Below, in pieces: positions 22,001 to 33,190 of a DNA stretch of 64,000 nucleotides. The notes under the pieces were generated by a model that was not told the origin of the DNA, ran no database searches, and saw only the letters and a list, made by a program, of their open reading frames with translations. The stretch covers positions 13,264,790-13,328,789 of the forward strand of contig JAKZAN010000002.1 in assembly GCA_023053545.1 (NCBI GenBank), written 5' to 3'. This stretch comes from Lepidurus packardi. Taxonomy: Eukaryota > Arthropoda > Branchiopoda > Notostraca > Triopsidae. Made by a program: the position numbers and the translations under genes. Positions within the stretch are counted from its first letter, which is position 1, and each line of letters starts with the position of its first letter.

Positions 22001-25000
22001 GCTCCAGTTCTCAGCCTGGGTCTTGCTGTGCTGTTTCAGATCTTCCAATTCGATAACCAACTTCCTTTCCCGCGCTAACGCTTCTTTTTCGCCCTACAAT
22101 AACACACCAAAGATTGTGATTAAATAAACCAAATCAAACGTAACTAGAAAGCCATCCAAGTCATATGAGCATGAATAATTCAGTGCGTTATTACGGAACT
22201 TACGAGACACAAAACCCGGTTTTGCTTTGCCTTGTTAACCCCTTTTTTCCTTCTATCTTTCTATAAGAGATCCGTTCTCGTCCCGTTCTCAACACACGTT
22301 GGTGCGGATATGGACAACTCCAAATCTCATTTGCATAGAAGCCATACAGGGTACATGTGGGTCACTGGAACTGTTTCCCAAACGAACACTCGAAAACCCA
22401 GCAATTACTAGAAAATCGTCTTCTTATTCTTCGGTTCTTCGGAAAAACATTAAATTCTTCCCCTCTTAATTTCCCAAACCCTCAAACCAAACAAGAACCT
22501 CAACCACACGCGATCTCTCTCTAAAGCTACATTCCTATCCCCTCGCGACAATAATCTCTATGCAATAAGTAAGTTTTCTCTTAAACCCACCAAACCTCCT
22601 AAAACAAAAGTACAGCACGCCAATTTAACAAATCTTTACCAAAAATAAAACAAAAGTTTAACAAATCTTTAACAAAAAATTAAACAAAATTTTAACACAA
22701 AATGAAACAAAAATTTAACAAATCTTTAACAAAAGATTAAACAGAAACTTAACAAAACTTTAACACAAAATTAAACAAAATTTTAACACAAAATTAAACA
22801 AAAATGTATCAAATCTGTATAAATGTGTTAAATATGTATCAAATCTGTTAAATATGTAAAATCTGTTAAATATGTATCAAATGTATCAAAAGATTAAACA
22901 GAAACTTAACAAAACTTTAACACAAAATTAAAAAAAAATTTAACAAATGTTCAAAACAAAAATTGCACTAATAGATACAATACAAAACACGATATAAATA
23001 AACGAAACCAAAGTTACACTAGTTAGCTAAAAAGTTAACGAAATAAATGAAACATTTGTGTTGAATTTGACAGATTGAAGGTGATTTGAATTTAAAACAA
23101 AGTAAGAATTACAATGCTGAAAAAATTCCTTAACTGTCATACTTACATAGCGGGTAAAATCCTTGACCGTTACAACACAATCTGTCTAAAACACTACCCG
23201 ATCAACAACTCCGCAAGACTCACACGACTCGTCTCTGCTTCCGTGAAGCACTGAATTTCACTCAGGTACAGACAGGTGTAATATCGCGAGAAGGAATGGT
23301 CCCTACAAAACTGCCCCCTTCTCTCCCTCTTTCTCCGGTGGCAGACATGCATACCTTCTCCAACTTCTCCGAAGGAAGACAGGTATCCTGAAGCTGACCT
23401 CAAAAACCTCGCTGCCACATTTGTTTCTCTAATGCCTTCGAGAAGGGGATAGAAGACTAAAGTGTAAGAAGAAGACGCATCTTAAAAAAAATACAGATGC
23501 AGGGGTGATTCGCGCTGGACAAGAAAAAAGAACTCGGAGATTCTGGATGCGCCAAGTGGGTCACCAGGTCTACAACCTAATACCTTCAACGCTACGATGA
23601 AGCGAAGCTTCCTTTCCTACGTACTGAACAACCATATCGGGAATTTTTCAGGGAGACTGGGAGTAGCTTCTTAGCGGACCAGTTTGGTTTCTAAATGAAT
23701 CAAACAGAATCCATTTTTTTAGGCTTACCGACGCTGACCGCGATTGCCACGCGTTACAGTTGTGCTGCAAAGCATCCCTGAATTTTTCGGCGCGCGAGGT
23801 ATGCAGCGCCACTTCCTCCTGGAGTTTGGTTATCAATCGATCTCTCCACGCGACTTCACGGTTCTACAAGTTGAACAAATACAAAAGATTTACTTTTTTA
23901 GCACATGAAATGGTTACAAAAACGGCAAATTGTGTAATGCAGTGGCGCAAAACGCAGCCTGATTCAAGATGGCGCCTGACAGAATTCATTGTTGAAGAGA
24001 AAACTTAAGAGATTCGTATATACACAATTGTACATGAAACGGTTTAAAAAACGGCAAATTGGGTAATGCAGTGGCGCAAAACGCAGCCTGATTCAAGATG
24101 GCGCCTGACAGAATTCATTGTTGAAGCACCACGTTCTCCGGATTTAGTTACCAACGTACGTAATGTATCCGAGAGTTAAAAATTGACACTAGTGTGTCAC
24201 TGTTCTAACAATGAATTTTTATTTTTTTCAGCTGGTGGAGTGAAAGTGCAAGTTTTAACGTTTCTCATCAACTTTCGTTGATGAGAATCGTTAACCTAAC
24301 CTAATCTAACCTAAGCAAACCTATAACCTAAGCTAACCTAAACTAATGCATTTCCAATCCAACAACAATTTTCAACTCGAGTGACACCCATTTGTCATTC
24401 TTTTTCCGGAGAACGTTTTGCAACCAATAATACACACTAGTGTCAATTTTATCTCGAGTTCCGAAACTGGAGAACCTGTTGTGTTGAAGAGAAAACTTGA
24501 GAGATTCGTATATACAGAATTCTACACTTTTTCGATATGGAAAGTGGAAAAAAAGAGGATCTTTTCTCTTTTACCGAGTCAGCTTCCGGGTTACTTTTCC
24601 TTAATCATGAGTAGTGCGACCATAAGATCGTCAGGTATATAATATACAATGGAATATTTGTTTTACGTCGTAAAATGAAGAGCTTTTCCCTTTTGGAGGT
24701 CCTTTCACTAGAAGTGGCGTTGTGGATTGACCTACGACCCGGTATGCAAACCTGGTTCACATGACGGACAAAAAAAATATAAAAAAAAACGATTTCCTTT
24801 GTGTGCTCTGCGTTCGCCTTACTCATCTTCAGCTCTCTATCTTAAAAACGCAAAAAAAAAGAAAAGGAATATTGAGTGCAATGGATTAGAAATTTCGCCT
24901 TGAAGGCCTTTCAGACTCTTACATTGAATTAAAATTGCTTCAGACACAATTCCGAAGAAAAGGGAAATTACAGTGAAACTATCCCAATACTATATCTATG

Positions 25001-25852
25001 TTTTTCTATACGTACTTTAGATAGATGCAAAAAGTGATCCACTTGCTGCCAATACGGGTTTAACCCACATTTCAAGCGTTTTTTTTAGTAACTACGGAAG
25101 CTTTGTTCTGTTTCGAACGTTTTAATATAACTATTCCCGTTTGTTTATCTAAAAGGGGCTGTCAATTTAGTCCATTCCTCTGCCGCGAGATGCTTCGCAA
25201 ATTTCCGGTAGTGCAGTGGAATCAGCCATTTCAACAATAATTTTCTCGCCAAATAAAGGCGCTATAGGCCTAAGATAATTAATCTAAGAAAAACTAACTA
25301 ACTAAGAAAAATAAAGATAATTAATTAAGATAATACACAAGAACAAGATGGTTAATTACTCAGCTTCTTGAAATATTCTTGAAGTTTTTCTTTTGAGTGC
25401 CTTTTCTGTAATGGAAATTGGGAAATACCCTGTTTACGTGTACGAAAAAAAAGTGCAAGGAAAGGACGATATACAAAATCACGAGTTCTAGTGATTTCCA
25501 TTATAAAAGGGACTGCCTGCAGTGATATTTACATAGTCCGCCCCTTTTCTAAGTAACAAAAACGAAAGCAAGCATCCCCTTTGAGTTTACGGGACTTTTC
25601 TCCTTTGAAGTATATACTTACCAATTTGGCTATCTCTTTCCTTCGCTGTTGTTCAAACTTCATGGCTTCCTTTTGGCGTTCTTCTCCTAGGGAACGTAAA
25701 TCTTGCGATACGTTCTAAAAAGGAAAGATCGTACATTCGATGTCGGTTTACAGTTTTGGCACCGATCTTACCTGCAGTGATTTCTGCAATTGCTCGTTCC
25801 GCTGTTTCAAAGCCCCAAGGACCCAATCCGGATGCTTGCTAGCAGATGGCAT
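16094..25852 (-). CDS. Long coiled-coil protein with JAKMIP-like segment and C-terminal FN3 domain
   Basis: Seventeen exons join in frame to 1258 residues: 25772-25852, 25622-25714, 23729-23863, 23147-23185, 21983-22093, 20806-20943, 20622-20738, 20467-20508, 20278-20394, 20025-20207, 19742-19819, 19295-19456, 17862-19148, 17483-17581, 17127-17322, 16497-17047 and 16094-16441. All internal junctions are phase 0 except the one between 17127 and 17047. Most of the protein is coiled coil. Residues 353-378 (ECREQNELLELRILELEE) and the preceding exon recall the JAKMIP/Marlin C-terminal region. Residues about 1112-1195 form one FN3-like fold (WNPP, GHRTKALLHGL, PASITY) most like those in RIM-binding proteins. 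No SH3 domain is present. The ATG at 25852 is directly preceded by an in-frame TAG unless that TAG is a splice acceptor. Exon 23147-23185 is the least certain. A cytoskeletal or synaptic scaffold role is only inference. Confidence 0.7.
17562..17685. repeat. Tandem duplication covering an exon's 3' splice site
   Basis: About 17562-17620 and 17622-17680 are near-identical (TCAAATG(T/C)GCGATCTAGCGGCAGAAA, AAGAAACAATGGAATAAATACC). On the minus strand the duplicated piece contains the acceptor CTGCCGCTAG and the first codons of exon 17483-17581. Two equivalent acceptors about 60 bp apart therefore exist. Confidence 0.85.
17690..17850. repeat. AACAATTTTAGAATGAATTTAG intronic repeats
   Basis: Short imperfect units of about 30-40 bp (AGAACAATTTTGTAAAACAATTT, variants of GAATGAATTTAGAAC) repeat through the intron between exons 17862 and 17581 of the coiled-coil gene. 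Confidence 0.75.
21047..21087. repeat. (TA)n microsatellite
   Basis: Alternating TA for about 40 bp, interrupted by CTG. It lies in an intron of the coiled-coil gene. Confidence 0.9.
22610..22960. repeat. A-rich imperfect intronic repeat
   Basis: Repeated variants of AAATTTAACAAATCTTTAAC and AAATTAAACAAAATTTTAACAC with a period near 20-25 bp fill the long intron upstream of exon 21983-22093. Confidence 0.8.
23895..24126. repeat. ~115-bp tandem duplication, second copy split by a MITE
   Basis: Copies begin near 23904 and 24033 and share ACGGCAAATTG, AATGCAGTGGCGCAAAACGC, AGCCTGATTCAAGATGGCGC and AATTCATTGTTGAAG. The continuation GAGAAAACTT(A/G)AGAGATTCG follows copy 1 directly at 23995. For copy 2 it appears only after the mobile element, from 24490, which shows that the element inserted into copy 2. 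Confidence 0.9.
24127..24481. mobile_element. hAT-like MITE, copy 1 (355 bp)
   Basis: The element starts CACCACGTTCTCCGG and ends CTGGAGAACCTGTTG, giving imperfect terminal inverted repeats. It is flanked by a perfect 8-bp target duplication TGTTGAAG (24119-24126 and 24482-24489). CA/TG ends and an 8-bp duplication are typical of the hAT superfamily. There is no transposase; it is non-autonomous. Inside are subterminal inverted TTGACACTAGTGTG repeats, a CTCATCAAC/GTTGATGAG hairpin and degenerate CCTAA units (about 24290-24345). It sits in an intron of the coiled-coil gene. Confidence 0.9.
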
Positions 25853-27327
25853 CTATTACACAACACGAATATTACAATCCATTAATTATCAAGGGTAAAC
25901 ATGTCCAAAACCGGGTACTCGTCGATGAATTAACTGTGGAGAACCTTCCATAAACTTTCTTTGTTGCCCTTCGCTTGTTGTTTACAACTCGCCGACTGTC
26001 CAACCCAATCCGTTAAACCAAAACTTAAGCCAACTTTAAGCAAAGCGAAAACGAAGGATAAACTTCACAGTCCGTCAATTTCAACCTTTGGGCAACCCAT
26101 CCGAAACTAAACTAATATGCTGGCACTCCCCCAACATAATGAAAACACACAAACAAGGACACGAACTTGCAAACCACAATTTCATTGTTGGTACGTCTAC
26201 GTGTACAGCCGAACATGACGCCCTTTCAATTCTATATATTCCTTTACCGTGCTTGCGCCATTTGTTTTGTTCCTTTTTTTCCTTAAGACTTGCCTTGAGG
26301 AATCACTTAACGGCGTAACAAGACAGTCATTCAGGTATCACGGTCGTAAACAGCTTTAAACGTTAAAAACGTCTTTTCAAACACTGCGTTGTCAACAATG
26401 AAATGCCCCCTCTTGTGTCGTTTCGGTCCATAACGCTTGTCAATACGTTAACTACGCTTTCGTGTCGCCTAACATCTTACACTAAACATGTATTAAACTT
26501 TAAACTATCTCCACACACCTTGAGGGTAAAAATGTCTAAACATGTTTCCCAGTCCGAGGAATTCAAGTATATAAAGAGCAAAGGAAAAGCGTTTGGAGGA
26601 CGACCAAAGCGTGACGTCATCTTTTAAGGCACGGCGAGGGCGGCCAAGTTCGCATTACCATATTTATAATCAGACGCCCTGAAGGGATTCTCTGGGGAGT
26701 AATGAACATAAGAGACTTTTCGGCGAAAAGAAAGCGAAAAAAAGAACCTTCCTTCGAAAAGAAGAAGATTCACTTACAAAAACCAGGAAGCTTTACATCC
26801 GGACTAAATTAACATTACCCTGGAATCACTGGAGGAATGCTAGTCACTAATATATGGAGATTTCCACATAGTTTAGAGTAGTGGAATGGTAAACTCCAAG
26901 CTTGAACCTATACTTTTCCACTAAATTCCCAGAGAACTAGTTCAAGCGACATGGATTCGTATTGACAGGTATTGACTGGTATTACCTTTGGTTTTAGTTG
27001 TAGTTTCGTGTTTAGGTATCGATCGGTTAAAATCGTTCGTTTTCGTTGTAATACTCAGCAAGAAGTTAGGATCTTCACTGAATTCACTTTAGTTTTCAAT
27101 AATCACATAGCAATGTTCAACTTACGCCATATTCACAACACGGCGCCTCCGCTGTACTTCGCTTCTTGTAAAGAACTGAAACTGTCCTTGGGTACATTAC
27201 AGCCAGAACTTTGAATAGAAGTTTTATATTTAGCTAGGGTAGCCTGGCCGTCTGCCATTTATTTCCCAACTAGTCAAAAAGCTTAGAGGAGTAAGAAAAC
27301 CTTCTTTTCAAATGTCGCAGGTTACAT
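25853..27327. other. Intergenic region between TRMT1 and the coiled-coil gene
   Basis: This should hold the promoter and 5' UTR of the coiled-coil gene. TTCATTGTTG copies occur at 26181 and 26393, and a TGACGTCA-like site at about 26613. Short open frames show no domain. No gene is supported. Confidence 0.55.
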
Positions 27328-29826
27328 TTATTGTAAATCAACACACTCAACGATTTCCTTAACTATATTTGTTTCAGCTTCTGGGGTGGTTTGTGTCCTC
27401 TTTCGCTTTTTGCCTTGGTTTCGCTCTCGTTTCACTGCCTGTGATAAATCCACTGATAAATCCCTAAAAACCACAAATTACATTAAATAAGAAATAACAC
27501 ATAAAAATGCATAATACAAATAAAATGATGAATTAAAAGTCAAGTAATTTACCCTATCTTGGCACGAGTTTTGGGGCCCCAATTTTTGGAGGGATTCACT
27601 TGGAACCGAGTCAACTTTTGCTTTCGGGACTCGGGATTGGCTTCGGGATGGATTTCAAAGTTAATTTCGTGGTTGCACTCCTTGGTGAGTAAGGTTTTTA
27701 AGAAGGAGCAGGTCGGGAGTTCACGGGGCTTTCGATTAGACCAGGATCTCATCATATCCCAGATGAAATCAGGCGGCGCATCGGTTTTCAAAGACGTTTT
27801 GCGACAGTGCGAAAAGGATACGCGGTAATTGGCGTGTAATAAAGCGGAACGCACTTGCAGTAAACTCGGCGAAGTGACTTTGGCGATTGAGGAGAGGCGG
27901 TCTAACGTGTAATAGAAGGGTACGTCTTCTAATTCTTCCACAATGACGGACAAAATCCCCGTAAGGCGTCTTAAAGTGCCCAAATTAGGATGATTCGCAA
28001 GAGAATCCAGCACGCCGGACGCAAATTCGCGATCGTGCAACGGTCCTAACCAGAACGGACCTCCCACCTATTAAAAACCACCATAATACTACAAATTAAA
28101 ACAATACAATCTAAATATAATCAATCCGGACATCATCTGAAAGGATTTCATCATGCACACGAGTCTAACGATGTATCATTCTTGCTTTTAAGCGCATTAT
28201 TAAGCGCGGAAACAATGAAAAATACATAATTTCGAATACAGTGACGCGTAACCGCGCCGTCTAAGGTAAACAAGCCCGTGTAAGCATGGTTTACTGTTCA
28301 TTGGTTGCTGGTCAACAGGGACGTCATCGCCAGCCAATCAGAAATTTTACCGGATTATTTTGTTAAGTCAAAGCTCTACCACGCCATCTAGGGTACACTA
28401 ACACATAAACATTGGCTTTCTAAAGCTTTCCGACCTCTTATTGGCTGTGGACTGTCGCAGACGTCACACCCAGCCAATGAACAGTTTTATTATCAAATTA
28501 CTTTTAGAAATAGCAGAAAAATACTGAAATATTTAGCCAAATTAGGAGGATAATAAAAAAAAAATTATAAAGTTTTAAACTGAAGAAATTGAATAAAATC
28601 TACTATATATACCGAATAGCGATGGCCACATTGAACGCAAACTGAATTGACAGGAGGTCCATGGCATCGATGGTACTTTACGTTCTTATCCTTTCGTTCG
28701 GTTTGCATCAAAGGTTGGGATTTCCAGGAATCGCAGCCCACGCATTGGTAAACCATACCAACGTTCCCAGCGGCCAATTTAGCTTCCGCAGGACTCTCGC
28801 GGACCGTCACAAAGATGCGAATGTAGAAATCCACGCTGACACTTAACACAGGCTTTATGCTCCGCCCATAACGGGCTGCGTGGGACTGAATCGTGAAGAG
28901 AAGGATTCGCAACGCCTACATGGACCAAAAAACCACCATGAAGGTTATGAAAAAGAGGAATTGACAGGAAACTTGAACCATTTCGTGGCAGAATTTCGTT
29001 CTTAGGGACATTGAACCGTATTTGGCGAAACACGTTTCAAAAGCGTTCCCACATAAAACAGCCAAATCTGTTGCGGTGACCATTAAAAGACCTCCATCGT
29101 TGACGCACTGGACGGCAGCGTCCAGAAACGGGACTGGAGAGCCGTAAGGATCTAAATCTACCACTTGAAATCGTTCGCTGGACTTCCGATGATCGTACAT
29201 GACCATTCTAAGTTGAACGAAATCAAACTATTACTACGCAGGACGTATAAGAAATAAACTAAAAAGCTTACGTGGCGTCTCCATGACTGGATTGGACGAT
29301 CGAATCGACGTTATTATGAGCTGCATTGCGTTCAATGCTGGCCACAGCACTCTTGGATAGATCGTTGGCAGTAATTTGGGATAAACCCGGCACTTCCTTC
29401 GCATATCGAATGGCGCGCAATCCCGATGCAGCTAAAGCTTCAAATACATCCAATCCTTTCTAATGACAACAGGAAAATCATGATAATAAAGCAATTAAGC
29501 AATTCTTAAAGGGTAATGATGGGATTGTATACTTTAGCTTCTTGCTTGGATTCAGCTCTCGTTGCATGGTACTTTTCAGAGTACTGGCTCAACACAGCAA
29601 TGCTATGGGTAGTAAGACAGGATTTGATACAAACTATAGTCTATTTTTATTTTTTAAATTACCTCAAGTCTCGATTGAACTCTTGGACCGGGTTGTAGAA
29701 AACTCCGCGGGTTTTTTCGAAAAGAACCTCAGCGCTTCCTTCTTTCACTGAAGTGTATTGGCTAGAGTCTGGAATTGTATTCTTTTCAATTGCGGGAGTG
29801 TTTTCAGCTTCAGAGGGCTCGGACAT
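27328..29826 (-). CDS. TRMT1: tRNA (guanine(26)-N2)-dimethyltransferase
   Basis: Seven exons, 29663-29826, 29533-29602, 29272-29459, 28979-29207, 28613-28915, 27553-28067 and 27328-27463, give 534 residues. The enzyme uses S-adenosylmethionine to dimethylate G26 of tRNAs in nucleus and mitochondria. The methyltransferase motifs are clear: FNRDLS in the N-terminal part, [19 protein letters not shown] (SAM site), [19 protein letters not shown] (catalytic DPYG motif), a two-CxxC zinc-type region in exon 28613-28915, and [13 protein letters not shown] with NPSKNWGPK near the end. The C-terminus has a basic stretch ([12 protein letters not shown]), a likely nuclear signal. It lacks the C-terminal CCCH finger of the human protein. 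The stop codon overlaps an AATAAA hexamer (minus strand, 27327-27332). Confidence 0.96.
28235..28495. promoter_or_regulatory. Duplicated CCAAT/CRE-rich block inside a TRMT1 intron
   Basis: Two related segments (about 28245-28350 and 28375-28485) each contain a GCC(G/A)TCTA(A/G)GGTA start. Each has inverted CCAAT boxes (ATTGG...GCCAAT) around a GACGTCA(T/C) half-palindrome. They lie in intron 28068-28612. Promoter-like function is inference. Confidence 0.5.
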
Positions 29827-30279
29827 GCTAAGTTTTTATTGATTTACCACGTGGAAAAGTAAACACGACGTGAGGGTTTCTAGAAAATGCGGGAAGATAG
29901 CGTTATAGCAAGTTGATTTCCGCATATGGCTATTGGAACGCAAAGAAGACTACAACGCTAACTTCGAACAATTAAACACGTTTGATTTGCTTAGTACATT
30001 GAAGTAATTTTTAGGAGTACTTTATAGTATGTAATTTTTGTAGTAAATAACTAACTAGCTATGTAATAAACTTTACATCCGATTAACACACTTTTATTTC
30101 GGATTTTAGCCCTTCACTTCAAATTTTGGTATCATCTCCGGTTCACAGATGGCGGCGGCGATGGCTTCGCATCCAAGTCAAGAATTCCTATTAGCTGACC
30201 ACTATAAATTACTTAAAAAACAGTGAAAGGTTTGTCAGTGTTACCGGTCAGTTAATTCCAATTTGAACTGCTGCGGAAA
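29827..30279. promoter_or_regulatory. Shared divergent promoter region of TRMT1 and PGLS
   Basis: Only 453 bp separate the two start codons, so both promoters must lie here. A CAGATGGCGGCGGCGATGG stretch (about 30145-30163) resembles the AAGATGGCGGC-type element common in housekeeping promoters. An ATTGG box lies near 29933. No TATA box is evident for either gene. Confidence 0.5.
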
Positions 30280-31196
30280 ATGACTCCTCCTGTCATCCTC
30301 CCAACAGAGAAAAACGTAATCGAGTATTTGTGTAATTACCTCGAAACCAAAGCTAAGGAAACCCTCTTAACTTCGAACGATTTCAAAGTCGGCCTCTCAG
30401 GTACGGTAAAAATTCTTTATTGAATTTCCTACATTTAGTAAAAAAAAATCCTAATATATTTTCTTGGTATAGGTGGATCTTTAGTAAACTTCCTATGCAA
30501 AGGACTCCCGGAGATTAAGACGGAATGGTCCAAATGGCAATTCTTTTTCTGCGATGAACGAGTGGTGCCATTTGATAACCCCGATTCCACTTTGAGAGCT
30601 TATAAAGAAGGTTTAGTTGGCAAAATTCCAGTCCAAGACTCCCAATTCGTGATCATAAACCCTGCCCTCAATGGTAACTCTAATGAAAGCTTAAAAACGT
30701 CAATTCAATTAACTATGAGCAAACAAAATGTAATAAATCCCATATTCCAGTCGATGAAGCAGCCGATGACTATGAAAAGAAGCTCAGAACTGCCATTCCT
30801 GACGTCGAGTTACCGTCTTTTGACGTCCTATTGTTGGGAGTTGGACCTGATGGACACACTTGCTCCCTATTTCCTGGTCATTCTCTACTAAACGAAACGT
30901 CTCGTTGGATTGCTCCAATTTCGAACTCACCTAAACCTCCTCCTTGTCGCGTCACGATGACATATCCAGTGCTCAACAATGCGAAATCCTGCGTATTTGC
31001 GATGGCAGGCTCGGGCAAAGCTGACATTGTGAACGTAAGCCCAGAATACGTGCATAACAACTGTATTAAACCCACAATCTTTTAACTTTTGTAGCGTTTG
31101 CTGAAACAAAACGAGGATTTGCCTGCGAACCGCGTAAAACCCACTTCAGGAGAGCTAATTTGGATTCTGGATCAAGCTGCAGCCGCTTCTTTATAG
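30280..31196 (+). CDS. PGLS: 6-phosphogluconolactonase
   Basis: Exons 30280-30400, 30473-30673, 30751-31034 and 31095-31196 give 235 residues, normal for the single-domain animal enzyme. It hydrolyses 6-phosphoglucono-1,5-lactone to 6-phosphogluconate, the second step of the oxidative pentose phosphate pathway, in the cytosol. Family marks are VGLSGGSL, WQFFFCDERVVPFDNPDST, LLLGVGPDGHTCSLFPGH (the lactonase signature) and RVTMTYPVLNNAK. The poly(A) signal AATAAA (31198-31203) follows the TAG by one base, so the 3' UTR must be very short. The opsin-like gene ends 71 bp away on the other strand. Confidence 0.97.
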
Positions 31197-31267
31197 AAAT
31201 AAAGACCGAAATCGTTTGGCTGAGTCAGTTAGACTAATGATATCGATCATTCCAGTGGAGGGGTAAT

Positions 31268-32521
31268 TTAATTTGAATTTTGGAAAATTGTATAATGCAA
31301 AGGGAAATAAAAGAACGTTAAACCATTGGCTACCAGACTAGTATACGTCACTAACGCTGGTGAAATGTTGTTTGGGCTGTAGATTTGGCTTAACAGGACA
31401 ATGGTTATGTAGGGCAGTGAGGTAATGGAGCGTAAAACGAAAGTTCCCAAGGCTGCGTTCTTCTTTCCCCAAGAAAAAAATGAAAAGGAGTGAAAATGAG
31501 CGTAAATCGGATTTTATCCAAGGTTTTACCGAAACTTTCGAGTTCTTTTCAGCGTCTTCGGTTTGTGCGGAAGGATAACCCCAGGCTATTATGGCAATCA
31601 ACACTGGGACCGTGAATTGCCAAATCAGCCAAAGTGCTGTATAACTTTGGTGCGTTATATCGGGCGTCAAGTAATCGAAAGAACAGCTTCTCGAAGGAAT
31701 TCCGAACACAAAAATTAAGTTTTCAATTGAATTCACTTAGTATTGAATGGGTATAGGTTGCTGTTTCATAATTACGTGGTAATCATGCCCTCGAGCATGA
31801 AAGAACCGAATTGGAACGTAGGAGCGAACGCCAAGAGTGCGGAAATGCCATAAACGGCGCCCACGGAGATGAACAAGACGAGACGGGACGGATTTGGTAC
31901 CCGGAAAGTAAACCAAACCCAGCTAGCGGATATTACCACGTCAGCACTTAGAAAAAGGACTCCTATTTATGAAAATACATACCGAATTTCATGAAACATG
32001 AAATGGTTTGAGTTTATTTTACTAATGAATTAATTTGTATGGTTTTAAGAGGGGTTTTTTTTACCAACGGCTGCAGACAATTGGCAAAAGAACGGTCCCC
32101 AAGACCATCCAGAACGATCCCAGGCTCCAAATAAGGCGAAATGAACGTGTGGGATGAGTTTGAAGCCCAAAAGTGCGAGTTGGTTCACACAAGAGAGGAA
32201 AAGGAAGCTGGTACAGTGTTTAGGGATCGTTGCGGTGGCGAGTTTGTGCAAAACCAAGGCAATGTTGAGGAAAGCGAACATTACTGAAGTAATAATACTG
32301 TCTTTAGCATTCCTTGATCCCTCTAGAAGGGAAAATTATAAGGTTATAGTAGACATACTTAGGAAAATGGCGAGAACAGCTGCTCCGTAAAACCAAATGG
32401 GAGGCAATGGTGCGAAACTAAACCAGTGCGAATGAACCAAGTAAATCACGTCGGTTTGAGTTTTGTCGGGTAGTCGCGCACTGGGTCGGTTTGGCCAATC
32501 ATCGGTCCATTCCGACTCCAT
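31268..32521 (-). CDS. Opsin-like receptor lacking the retinal-binding lysine
   Basis: Five exons, 32359-32521, 32065-32283, 31776-31962, 31530-31689 and 31268-31462, close in frame to 307 residues with about seven hydrophobic segments. Opsin marks: an N-terminal HWFSFAPLPPIW like the arthropod HPHWxxFPP, a Cys pair (C121 before helix 3, C192 in the second extracellular loop), and TTSCSFDYLT at 189-198, the arthropod visual-opsin loop. The helix-7 segment TSLVANGLTFFYFPLHY aligns with the usual CKLVACIDPYVYAISHP, placing Ser285 where the Schiff-base Lys should be; the NPxxY-type motif is also lost. Helix 3 has no DRY (ISASWVW instead), and the third cytoplasmic loop is very short. It is spliced and open, so it is probably a functional non-photopigment relative rather than a pseudogene, but this is inference. 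Confidence 0.75.
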
Positions 32522-33190
32522 TGCGGTGAATTTGAACGTCGTTTGTAAGCTGGCTCGTCGTCGAGCTCGCTCAGTAGACTGAGAGAGAATCTCAAGTTCC
32601 GAGTATTGAAAGCACAATTAAAGAGACATCGAGGAGGAGAAAGGAAAGCTTGTTTGCGGTTAATCCAATTACGGAAAGAGAGTATAGGGATTCATTTCCT
32701 TTTTCCTTCAATAGGTAGAATTGCCATGGACTGTATTAGCTTTAAGCTTCTTATGCTGGCTAAGCTTTGTTTTCTTAGATTGACTTGGTTATTTTCATAG
32801 CTAACAGCTTTTGATTTGGTATCGCTTCAGCTTGATCTTCCTGCGCTCATGGTTGATTTATTTTGAGAGTATGTGATTTATTTTGTATTAATTATTTAAT
32901 TAACGAAACTACATGGCACTCTCTACAACAACTTCTTAAAATGGTATTTTGCCCTGTAATAAATTGCGGATCAATCGTTTTGACTTGACCGCCAAACGCG
33001 ATGTGTTTTACACATTCATAAGAATTTCAGTGAACTAATTAGACAGAATTAAAACTCGTACATATCACGCTTTCATATCCATCACGTTCTATCATTCTGA
33101 ATAATGGCAAAAGCAGACTGACTCTTCAAATAATAGTAAATAATAATTTCACACAGTCATAACTACGTTATAGATCGGGGTTTCATTGAT
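32522..33190. other. Spacer between opsin-like and HEPN/MYND genes
   Basis: This should contain the opsin-like promoter (above 32521) and the 3' UTR of the gene at 33191. No open frame with family features was found. Confidence 0.5.
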
